Positions 26,301 to 35,984 of a stretch of 64,000 bases of DNA are shown here, piece after piece. The translations under genes and the position numbers were made by a program. Positions within the stretch are counted from its first letter, which is position 1; each line of letters opens with the position of its first letter. Under the pieces are notes generated by a model, which saw only the letters and a program-made list of their open reading frames with translations, was not told the origin of the DNA and did not search any database. Location of the stretch: contig NW_027488369.1 of NCBI RefSeq assembly GCF_051014445.1, forward strand, positions 11,426,001 to 11,490,000, read 5' to 3'. The stretch is from Colletes latitarsis. Its lineage: Eukaryota; Arthropoda; Insecta; Hymenoptera; Colletidae.

Positions 26301-29300
26301 GTACCACGCTGAAACAGTCGATTAAACCTGGTTTCGATCAATATTTTAGAGGATAACGCAAGTTAAGTCTGGGATAGGTCTGGGATTTGACCTCATCAGA
26401 CTCATACTTTCGCATTCTTCACATACTTGTTGAGCGGCTCCTGGGTTTTTTCTGGTTTGGATCACGTAGTAATGTGGGACCACACTGAAACAGTCGACTA
26501 AACCTGGTTTCGATCAATATTTTAGAGGATAGCGCATGTTAGGTCTAGGTTAGGCCTGGGATTTTCCCTCATCAGACTCATACTTTCGCATTCTTCACAT
26601 ACTTGCTGAACGGATCCTGGGTTTTTTCTGGTTTGGATCACGTAGTAATGTGGGACCACACTGAAACAATCAATTAAACCTGATCTTGATAAATATTTTA
26701 GAGGATAACGCATGTTAGGTCTGGGTTAGGTCTAGGATTCGCCCTCATCAGGCTCACAGTTTAGCGTTTTTCACATACTTCTTGAACAGATCCTGGGCTT
26801 TCTCTGGTTCGGATCACGGAGTAGTGTGGTACCACACTGAAACAGTCCATTAAACCTGGTTTCGCTCAATATTTTAGAGGATAACGCATGTTAGGTCTAG
26901 GTTAGGTCTGGGATTTGCTCTCATCAGGCTCATTCTTTCGCATATTTCTCATACTTGATGGTTAGATCTTGGGCTTTTTCTGGATTGCATCACGTAGTAA
27001 TGAAGTACAACACTGAAACAGTCAATTAAACCTAGTTTCGATCAATATTTTAGAGGACAACGCAAGTTAGGTCTAGGTTAGGTCTGGGATTTGCTCTCAT
27101 CAGGCTCATTCTTTCACATATTTCTCATACTTCATGGCTAGATCATGGGCTATTTCTGGATTGGATCACGTAGTAAAGTGGTACCACACTGAAACATCCA
27201 ATGAAACCTGGTCTGGATAAATATTTTAGAGGATAACGCATCTTAGCTCTGGGTTAGGTCTAAGATTTGCCCTCATCAGGCTCACAGTTTAGCGTTTTTC
27301 ACATACTTGTTGAACAGATCCTGGGTTTTTTCTGGTTTGGATCACGAAGTAGTGTGGTACCACACTGAAACCGTCGATTAAACCAGGTTTCGATCAATAT
27401 TTTTGAGGATAACGCATGATAGGTCTAGGTTAGACATGGGATTTGACCTCATCAGACTCATACTTTCGCATTCTTCACATACTTGTTGAACGGATTCTGG
27501 GTTTTTTCTGGTTTGGATCACGTAGTAGTGTGGGACCACACTGAAACAGTCAATTAAACCTGGTTTCGATCAATATTTTAGAGAATAATTCATGCTAGGT
27601 CTAGGTTAGGTCTGGGATTTGCTCTCATCAGGCTCATTCTTCCGCATATTTCTCATACTTGATGGCTAGATCCTGGGTTTTTTCGGGTTTGGATCACGTA
27701 GTAATGAAGTACAACACTGAAACAGTCAATTAATCCTGGTTTCCATCAATCTCTTAGAGGACAACGCAAGTTAGGTCTGGGATAGGTCTGCGATTTGCCC
27801 TCATCAGGCTCATACTTTCGCATATTTCTCATACTTCATGGCTAGATCATGGGCTATTTCTGGATTGGATCACGTAGTAAAGTGGTACCACACTGAAACA
27901 TTCAATGAAACCTGGTCTGGGTAAATATTTTAGAGGATAACGCATCTTAGGTCTGGGTTAGGTCTAAGATTTGCCCTCATCAGGCTCACAGTTTAGCGTT
28001 TTTCACATACTTGTTGAACAGATCCTGGGTTTTTTCTGGTTTGGATCACGTAGTAATGTGGGACCACACTGAAACAGTCAATTAAACCTGGTTTCGATCA
28101 ATATTTTAGAGAATAATTCATGCTAGGTCTAGGTTAGGCCTGGGATTTGACCTCATCAGACTCATACTTTCGCATTCTTCACATACTTGTTGAACGGATC
28201 CTGGGTTTTTTCTGGTTTTGATCACGTAGTAATGAGGTACCACAATGAAACATTCAATTAAACCTGGTCTTGATAAAAATTTTACAGAATAACGCATGTT
28301 AGGTCAGGGTTAGGTCTAGGATTTGCCCTCATCAGGCTCATGCTTTCGCATATTTCTCATACTTCATGGCTAGATCCTGGGCTATTTCTGGATTGGATCA
28401 CGTAGTAATGTGGTACCACACTGAAACGGTCAATTAAACCTGGTTTCGATCAATATTTTAGAGAATAATTCATGTTAGGTCTAGGTTAGGTCTGGGATTT
28501 GTTCTCATCAGGCTCATTCTTTCGCATATTTTTCATACATGTAGAACAGATCCTGGGCTTTTTCTGGATTGCATCACGTAGTAATGAAGTACAACACTGA
28601 AACAGTCAATTAAACCTGGTTTCCATCAATATTTTAGAGGACAACGCATGTTAGGTCTAGGTTAGGCCTGGGATTTGCCCTCATCAGGGTCATACTGTCG
28701 CAGTTTTATCATACTTGTTGAACGGATCCAGGGTTTTTTCTGGTTTGGTTAACGTAGTAATGTGGCACCACACTGCAACATTCAATTAAACCTGGTCTTG
28801 ATAAATATTTTAGAGGATAACGCATGTTAGGTTTGGGTTAGGTCTAGGATTTGCCCTCATCAGGCTCATACTTTCGCATATTTCTCATACTTCATGGCTA
28901 GATCCTGGGCTGTTTCTGGATTGTATCACGTAGTAATGTGGTACCACGCTGAAACAGTCGATTAAACCTGGTTTCGATCAATATTTTAGAGGATAACGCA
29001 AGTTAAGTCTGGGATAGGTCTGGGATTTGACCTCATCAGACTCATACTTTCGCATTCTTCACATACTTGCTGAACGGATCCTGGGTTTTTTCTGGTTTGG
29101 ATCACGTAGTAATGTGGGACCACACTGAAGCAGTCAAGTAAACCTGGTTTCGATCAATATTTTAGAGAATAATTCATGTTAGGTCTAGGTTAGGTCTGGG
29201 ATTTGCTTACATCAGGCTCATTCTTTCGCATATTTCTCATACATGTTGAACAGATACTGGGTTTTTTCTGGTTTGGATCACGAAGTAGTGTGGTACCACA

Positions 29301-29755
29301 CTGAAACAGTCCATTAAACCTGGTTTCGCTCAATATTTTAGAGCATAACGCATGTTAGGTCTAGGTTAGGTCTGGGATTTGCTCTCATTAGGCTCATTCT
29401 TTCGCATGTTTCTCATACTTGATGGCTAGATCATGGGCTTTTTCTGGATTGCATCACGTAGTAATGTAGTACCACACCGAAACAGTCAATGAAACCTGAT
29501 TTCCATCAATATTTTAGAGGACAACGCAAGTTAGGTCTAGGTAAGGCTTGAGATTTTCACTTATCAGACTCATACTTTCGCCTTCTACACATACTCGTTG
29601 AACGGATCCTGGGTTTTTTCTGATTTGGAACACGTAGTAATGTGGTACCACACTGAAACAGACGATTAAACCTGGTTTCGATCAATATCTTAGAGGATAA
29701 CGAAAGTTAAGTCTGGGATTGGTCTGGGATTTGACCTCATCAGGCTCATACTTTC
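23326..29755. repeat. Family B block 4
   Basis: Equivalent of 10476-17257 in the second 10-kb copy, shorter by two monomers (352 bp lost near 28340). Scattered single-base differences from block 2 are visible: T at 23515 for G at 10665, and A at 25146 for T at 12296. Confidence 0.9.
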
Positions 29756-29830
29756 GCGTTTTTCGCATACTTGTTGACCAGATCCTGGGTTTTTTCTGTT
29801 GTGGATCCCGTAGTAATGAGGTTCCACACC

Positions 29831-31849
29831 GAAACAGTCAATTAAACCTGGTTGCGATTAATATTTTAGAGGATAGCGCTGGTTATGCCTGGGTTAGTTC
29901 TGGTATTTGCAATCATCTGGCTTATACTTTCGCGTTTTTCGCATACTTGTTGGCCAGATCCTGGCCTTTTTCTGGTCTGGATCACGTAGTAATGCAGTAC
30001 CACACCGAAACAGTCAATTAAACCTGGTTGCGATTAATATTTTAGGGGATAACGCCGGTTACGTCGCGTTTTGGTCTGTGATTTTTCCTCATCTGGCTCG
30101 TACTTTCGCGTTTTTCGCATTCTTGTTGGCCCGATCCTGGGATTTTTCTGGTTTGGATCAGGTAGTAATGTGTTACAACACTGAAACAGTCATTAAAACC
30201 ATGTTCCGATTCTTATTCTAGAGGATAACGCTGGTTATGTCAGGGTTAGTTCTGGAATTTGCAATCATCTGGCTCATACTTTCGCATTTTTCGCATACTT
30301 GTTGGCCAGATCCTGGCCTTTTTATGGTTTGGATCACGTAGTAATGCGGTACCACACCGAAACAGTCAATTAAACCTGGTTGCGATTAATATTTTAGGGG
30401 ATAACGCCGGTTACGTCTCGTTTTGGTCTGGGATTTGCCCTCAACTGGCTCGTACTTTCGCATTTTGCGCATACTTGTTGGCCAGATCCTGGCCTTTTTC
30501 TGGTCTGGATCACGTAGTAATGCAGTACCACACCGAAACAGTCAATTAAACCTGGTTGCGATTAATATTTTAGAGGATATCACTGGTTATGTCTGGGTTA
30601 CTTCAGGTATTTGCAATCATCTGGCTCATACTTTCGCATTTTTCGCATACTTGTTGGCCAGACCCTGGCCTCTTTCTGGTTTGGATCATCGTAGCAATGC
30701 GGTACCACACCGAAACAGTCAATTACACCTGGTTGCGATTAATATTTTAGGGGATAACGCCGGTTACGTCTCGGTTAGCTCTGGGAGTTTCCCTCATCAG
30801 GCTCGTACTTTCGCATTTTTCGCATTCTTGTTGGCCCGATCCTGGGCTTTTTCTGGTTTGGATCAGGTTGTAATGTGGTACCACACTGAAACAGTCATTA
30901 AAAGCATGTTCCGATGCGTATTTTAGAGGATAACGCTGGTTATGTCAGGGTTAGTTCTGGTATTTACAATCATATGGCTCATATATTCGCGTTTTTCGCA
31001 TACTTGATGGCCAGATCCTGGGCTTTTTCTGGTTCGGATCACGTAGTAATGTGGTACCACACCGAAACAGTCAATTAAACTGGTTGCGATTAATATTTTA
31101 GAGGATAACGCCGGTTATGTCTCGGGTAGGTCTGGGATTTGTCGTCATCTGGCTCGTACTTTCGCGTTTTTCGCATACTTGTTGGCCAGATCCTTGCCTT
31201 TTTCTGGCTTGGACCACGTAGTAATGTGGTACCACACCGAAACAGTCAATTTATCCTGGTTGCGATTAATATTTTAGAGGATAGCGCCGGTTATGTCTCG
31301 GATAGGACTGGTATTTGCCATCATCTGGCTCGTACTTTCGCATTTTTCGCATACTTGTTGGCCACATCCTGGCCTTCTTCTGGCTTGGACCACGTAGTAA
31401 AGTGGTACCACACAGAAACAGTCAATTAAACCTGGTTCCGATTTATACTTTAGAGGATAACGCTGGTTATGCCTGGGTTAGTTCTGGTATTTGCAATCAT
31501 CTGCCTCATACTTTCGCGTTTGTCGCATACTTGTTGGCCAGATCCTGGCCTATTTCTGGTTTCGATCACGTAGTAGTGTGGTACCACACTGAACCAGTCA
31601 ATAGAAGCTGGTTCCGATTTGTATTTTAGAGGATATCGCTGGTTATGTCTGGGATAGTGCTGGTATTTGCAATCATCTGGCTCGTACTTTCGCATTTTTC
31701 GCATTCTTGGTGGCCAGATCCTGGCCTTTTTCTGATTTGGATCACGTAGTAATACGGCACAACACCGAAACAGTCAATTAAACCTGGTTGCGATTTATAT
31801 TTTAGAGGATAACGCTGGTTATGTCTCGGGTAGGTCTGGGATTTGTCCT
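29831..31849. repeat. 14-monomer A unit, third copy
   Basis: The same family A unit as at 17333-19351, at an offset of 12498, carried along by the 10-kb duplication. In copy 2 the unit occurs once, not twice: after 31849 the sequence leaves the unit. The extra tandem copy at 19797 therefore arose outside this copy, or was lost from it. Confidence 0.88.
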
Positions 31850-32214
31850 CATCTGGCTCGTACTTTCGCATTTTTCGCATACTTGTTGGCCAGATCCTGG
31901 CCTTTTTCTGGCTTGGACCACGTAGTAATTTGGTACCACACCGAAACAGTCAATTAAACCTGGTTGCGAATAATATTTTAGTGGATAACGCTGGGTATGT
32001 CTGGGATAGTTCTGGTATTTGCAACCATCTGGCTCATACTTTCTCGTTTTTCTCATAGTTGTTGGCCAGATTCTGGGTTTTTTCTGGTTTGGATCCCGTA
32101 GTAATGTGGTTCCACACCGAAACAGTCTATTAAACCTGGTTGCGATTAATATTTTACAGGATAGCGCCGGTTATGTTTCGGTTAGGTCTGGTATTTGCCC
32201 TCAACTGGCTCGTA

Positions 32215-32233
32215 AAAGTACTCGTAAAAGTAG
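32215..32233 (+). other. 19-bp private insertion in one monomer
   Basis: Where other monomers read CTCGTACTTTCGCAG, this one has 19 additional bases between CTCGTA and CTTTCGCAG, giving two tandem copies of CTCGTAAAAGTA. The inserted AAAGTAC is also the reverse complement of the local GTACTTT, so a template switch during replication is a natural explanation. I saw it nowhere else in the window. Confidence 0.85.
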
Positions 32234-32670
32234 CTTTCGCAGTTTTCGCATACTTGTTGGCCACATCCTGGCCTTCTTCTGGCTAGGACCACGTAGTGAA
32301 GTGGTACCACACTGAAACTGTCAATTAAACCTGGATCCGATTAATACTTTAGAGGATAACGCCGGTTATGTCTCGGTTAGGTCTGGGATTTGTCCTCATC
32401 TGGCACGTACTTTCGCACGTTTCGAATAGTTTTTGGCCAGATCCTCGCCTTTTTCTGGCTTGGACCACGTAGAAATGTGGTACCACACCGAAACAGTCAA
32501 TTAAACCTGGGTCCGATTAATATTTTAGAGGATAACGCCGATTTTGTCTGGTTTAGGTCTGCTATTTGCCCTCATCTCGCTCGTACTTTCGCATATTTCG
32601 CTTACTTGTTGGCCTGATCCCAGCCTTTTTATGGTTTGGATCACGTAGTAATGCGGTACCACACCGAAGC

Positions 32671-35547
32671 ATTCAATTAAACCTGATCTTGATAAATATT
32701 TTAGAGGATACCGCCTGTTAGGTCTGGGTTAGGTCTAGGATTTGCCCTCATCAGGCTCATACTTTCGCATATTTCTCATACTTCATGGCTAGATCCTGGG
32801 TTTTTTCTGGTTTTGATCACGTAGTAATGAGGTACCACAATGAAACATTCAATTAAACCTGGTCTTGATAAAAATTTTACAGAATAACGCATGTTAGGTC
32901 TGGGTTAGGTCTAGGATTTCCCCTCATCAGGCTCATACTTTCGCATATTTCTCATACTTCATGGCTAGATCCTGGGCTATTTCTGGATTGAATCACGTAG
33001 TAATGTGGTACCACACTGAAACAGTCAATTAAACCTGGTTTCGATCAATATTTTAGAGAATAATTCATGTTAGGTCTAGGTTAGGTCTGGGATTTGCTCT
33101 CATCAGGCTCATTCTTTCGCATATTTTTCATACATGTAGAACAGATCCTGGGTTACTTCTGGTTTGGATCACGTAGTAATGTGGGACCACACTGAAACAG
33201 TCCATTAAACCTGGTTTCGCTCAATATTTTAGAGGATAACGCATGTAAGGTCTAGGATAGGTCTGGGATTTGCTCTCATCAGGCACATTCTTTCGCATAT
33301 TTCTCGTACTTGATGGCTAGATCCTGGGTTTTTTCTGGTTTGGATCACGTAGTAATGTGGTACCACACTGAAACAGTCGATTAAACCAGGTTTCGATCAA
33401 TATTTTTGAGGATAACGCAAGTAAGGTCTAGGATAGGTCTGGCATTTGCTCTCATCAGGCTCACAGTTTAGCGTTTTTCACATACTTGTTGAACAGATCC
33501 TGGGTTTTTTCTGGTTTGGATCACGAAGTAGTGTGGTACCACACTGAAACAGTCCATTAAACCTGGTCTGGATAAATATTTTAGAGGATAACGCATCTTA
33601 GGTCTGGGTTAGGTCTAAGATTTGCCCTCATCAGGCTCACAGTTTAGCGTTTTTCACATACTTGTTGAACAGATCCTGGGGTTTTTCTGGTTTGGATCAC
33701 GAAGTAGTGTGGTACCACACTGAAACAGTCCATTAAACCTGGTTTCGCTCAATATTTTAGAGGATAACGCATGTAAGGTCTAGGTTAGGTCTGGGATTTG
33801 CTCTCATCAGGCTCATTCTTTCGCACACTTCACATACTCGTTGAACAGATCCTGGGTTATTTTCTGGTTTGGATCACATAGTAATGTGGTACCACACTGA
33901 AACAGTCGATTAAACCAGGTTTCGATCAATATTTTTGAGGATAATGCATGTTAGGTCTAGGTTAGACCTGGGATTTGACCTCATCAGACTCATACTTTCG
34001 CATTCTTCACATACTTGTTGAACGGATTCTGGGTTTTTTCTGGTTTGGATCACGTAGTAATGTGGGACCACACTGAAACAGTCAATTAAACCTGGTTTCG
34101 ATCAATATTTTAGAGAATAATTCATGCTAGGTCTACGTTAGGTCTGGGATTTGCTCTCATCAGGCTCATTCTTCCGCATATTTCTCATACTTGATGGCTA
34201 GATCCTGGGTTTTTTCGGGTTTGGATCACGTAGTAATGAAGTACAACACTGAAACAGTCAATTAAACCTGGTTTCCATCAATCTCTTAGAGGACAACGCA
34301 AGTTAGGTCTGGGATAGGTCTGGGATTTGCCCTCATCAGGCTCATACTTTCGCATATTTCTCATACTTCATGGCTAGATCATGGGCTATTTCTGGATTGG
34401 ATCACGTAGTAAAGTGGTACCACACTGAAACATTCAATGAAACCTGGTCTGGGTAAATATTTTAGAGGATAACGCATCTTAGGTCTGGGTTAGGTCTAAG
34501 ATTTGCCCTCATCAGGCTCACAGTTTAGCGTTTTTCACATACTTGTTGAACAGATCCTGGGTTTTTTCTGGTTTGGATCACGTAGTAATGTGGGACCACA
34601 CTGAAACAGTCAATTAAACCTGGTTTCGATCAATATTTTAGAGAATAATTCATGCTAGGTCCAGGTTAGGCCTGGGATTTGACCTCATCAGACTCATACT
34701 TTCGCATTCTTCACATACTTGTGGAACGGATCCTGGGTTTTTTCTGGTTTGGATCACGTAGTAATGTGGGACCACACTGAAACAGTCCATTAAACCTGGT
34801 TTCGCTCAATATTTTAGAGGATAACGCATGTAAGGTCTAGGATAGGTCTGGGATTTGCTCTCATCAGGCACATTCTTTCGCATATTTCTCGTACTTGATG
34901 GCTAGATCCTGGGTTTTTTCTGGTTTGGATCACGTAGTAATGTGGTACCACACTGAAACAGTCCATTAAACCTGGTTTCGATCAATATTTTAGAGAATAT
35001 TTCATGTTAGGTCTAGGTTAGGTCTGGGATTTGCTCTCATCAGGCTCATTCTTTCGCATATTTTTCATACATGTAGAACAGATCCTGGGCTTTTTCTGGA
35101 TTGCATCACGTAGTAATGAAGTACAACACTGAAACAGTCAATTAAACCTGGTTTCCATCAATATTTTAGAGGACAACGCATGTTAGGTCTAGGTAAGGCC
35201 TGAGATTTTCACTGATCAGACTCATACTTTCGCATTCTTCACATACTTGTTGAACGGATCCTGGGTTTTTTCTGGTTTTGATCAAGTAGTAGTGTGGTAC
35301 CACGCTGAAATAGTCGATTAAACCTGGTTTCGATCAATATTTTAGAGGATAACGCAAGTTAAGTCTGGGATAGGTCTGGGATTTGACCTCATCAGGCTCA
35401 CAGTATAGCGTTTTTCACATACTTCTTGAACAGATCCTGGGCTTTCTCTGGTTTGGATCACATAGTAATGTGGTACCACACTGAAACAGTCGATTAAACC
35501 AGGTTTCGATCAATATTTTTGAGGATAACGCAAGTTAGGTCTGGCAT
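32671..35547. repeat. Family B block 5, left of the retroelement
   Basis: About 16 family B monomers related to the first part of blocks 2 and 4 but in an altered order (some repeated, some missing). The last monomer is broken by the retroelement after GTTAGGTCTGGCAT. Confidence 0.88.
35532..35547 (+). repeat. Target-site duplication, left copy (16 bp)
   Basis: AAGTTAGGTCTGGCAT lies directly before the insertion and is repeated after the poly(A). It contains TTAGG. The base that makes GGCAT (the usual monomer has GGGAT) is present in both copies, so they derive from a single target site and not from two neighbouring monomers. Confidence 0.93.
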
Positions 35548-35651
35548 CGGCGGTCTGGTGCGGCCATGAACGCCCGGCCGCCGAGGGGTGGAAACGGGGT
35601 CGCGGGCGGTTGCGAGTTGGGGCTCGCAGCCGCCACTAAACGCGGCCCCGG
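35548..35651 (+). ncRNA. Possible HDV-like ribozyme at the 5' end of the retroelement
   Basis: The first seven bases of the insert, CGGCGGT (35548-35554), can pair with GCCGCCG (35577-35583), six Watson-Crick pairs and one G-U, the length usual for P1 of HDV-like ribozymes. Just before the second arm a 3-bp P3-like pair is possible (35561-35563 with 35574-35576). A strong hairpin follows (35605-35616/35623-35634) where P4 would be, then CACTAAAC, which could hold the catalytic C (35636). A P2-like pair is weak (35555-35558 with 35648-35651), and the P1-P4 joining segment is longer than in classical examples. R2 and several other LINEs carry such ribozymes exactly at the 5' end of the element. 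This is a manual fold only; ordinary GC-rich pairing is the alternative. Confidence 0.25.
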
Positions 35652-35826
35652 GACGGATAGCGGCGGGATGGAGTGGCCCCGTCCCGCCGCTATGAGGCAG
35701 TGTGTCTACTGGGGGGACCGATTGTCCCCCCGGGGCATGGGCGCGAAAGCGCGAGCACGGGGAGGATACCGGAAGAATGCTTCGAGCGATTCCCGGTATC
35801 CTCCCGAAGCGTGCCGAAGGGTCACC

Positions 35827-35921
35827 GTGGGGTTTTTAGTGGGTAGGTCCCGCGCCTGTCGTTGTACGGGCGCGGGGAATCCCACACACCCCTCCCACCT
35901 CTCCACAAGGAGGTGGGAGGG
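35827..35921 (+). other. Structured 3' region of the retroelement
   Basis: GTGGGGTT (35827-35834) pairs with AATCCCAC (35878-35885), enclosing the perfect arms CCCGCGCC (35849-35856) and GGCGCGGG (35869-35876). A second hairpin with 11-bp perfect arms follows (35890-35900 and 35911-35921), then a short tail to the poly(A). In LINE/SINE pairs the 3' region is what the partner reverse transcriptase recognises. I recall similar GTGGGGTTTTTAGT...AATCCCACA elements in R1-clade LINEs but cannot verify this here. Confidence 0.55.
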
Positions 35922-35947
35922 AGTCTTTCGAAGATTTTCCCCACGAC

Positions 35948-35970
35948 AAAAAAAAAAAAAAAAAAAAAAA
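35948..35970 (+). other. Poly(A) tail of the retroelement
   Basis: An uninterrupted run of 23 A residues after CCCCACGAC. It shows that the element lies on the + strand and was copied from a polyadenylated, or A-tailed, RNA. The absence of any interrupting base argues for a recent insertion. Confidence 0.95.
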
Positions 35971-35984
35971 GTTAGGTCTGGCAT
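35969..35984 (+). repeat. Target-site duplication, right copy (16 bp)
   Basis: Identical to 35532-35547. Its first two A residues cannot be told apart from the poly(A) tail, so the unambiguous part is the 14 bp from 35971. After 35984 the interrupted monomer resumes at AGGTCTGGG. Confidence 0.92.

Larger units (their letters stand above)
21988..31849. repeat. ~10-kb higher-order duplication, copy 2
   Basis: Second copy of the segment at 9138-19351, two monomers shorter. The left edge coincides with an A-to-B switch at 21987. The right edge lies near 31849, where GTCCTCATCTGG replaces the GTCCTTATCTGG of copy 1 and the two sequences then diverge to different monomers. Confidence 0.92.
29756..32670. 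repeat. Family A block 6
   Basis: Up to about 31849 this is the third copy of the 14-monomer A unit. Beyond that it continues with monomers like those at 8390-8850 and 2771-3570. It carries a private 19-bp insertion at 32215-32233. It ends at the recurring A-to-B junction. Confidence 0.87.
35548..35970 (+). mobile_element. Non-autonomous poly(A) retroelement (SINE/SIDE-like), complete insertion
   Basis: The only non-satellite DNA in the window. It is about 423 bp, GC-rich, ends in 23 A residues and is flanked by a perfect 16-bp direct repeat of satellite sequence, the mark of target-primed reverse transcription by a LINE. It has no plausible coding capacity. I see no convincing tRNA-type A and B boxes, so it does not look like an ordinary tRNA-derived SINE. 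It is a chain of stem-loops, with perfect arms at 35605-35616/35623-35634 (one G-T), 35658-35668/35682-35692, 35711-35718/35724-35731, 35741-35744/35749-35752 with a GAAA loop, and 35760-35772/35793-35805. The 3' part, with GTGGGGTT and AATCCCAC arms around a GC hairpin, recalls 3' UTRs of R1-clade LINEs (from memory, not searched). A non-autonomous element derived by internal deletion of a LINE, like the SIDEs known for R2/R1, is my favoured reading. Insertion is complete and looks young. Confidence 0.88.

Noticed and set aside
9138..31849. The 10-kb duplication as an assembly artefact
   Set aside because: Not fully excludable without reads. The copies do differ by a 352-bp indel and scattered substitutions, and they have different flanks, which argues for a real duplication.
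35548..35947. tRNA-derived SINE head or 5S/7SL-like promoter in the insert
   Set aside because: I looked for A-box (TGGCNNAGTGG-like) and B-box (GGTTCGANNCC-like) motifs at a tRNA-like spacing and found no convincing pair.
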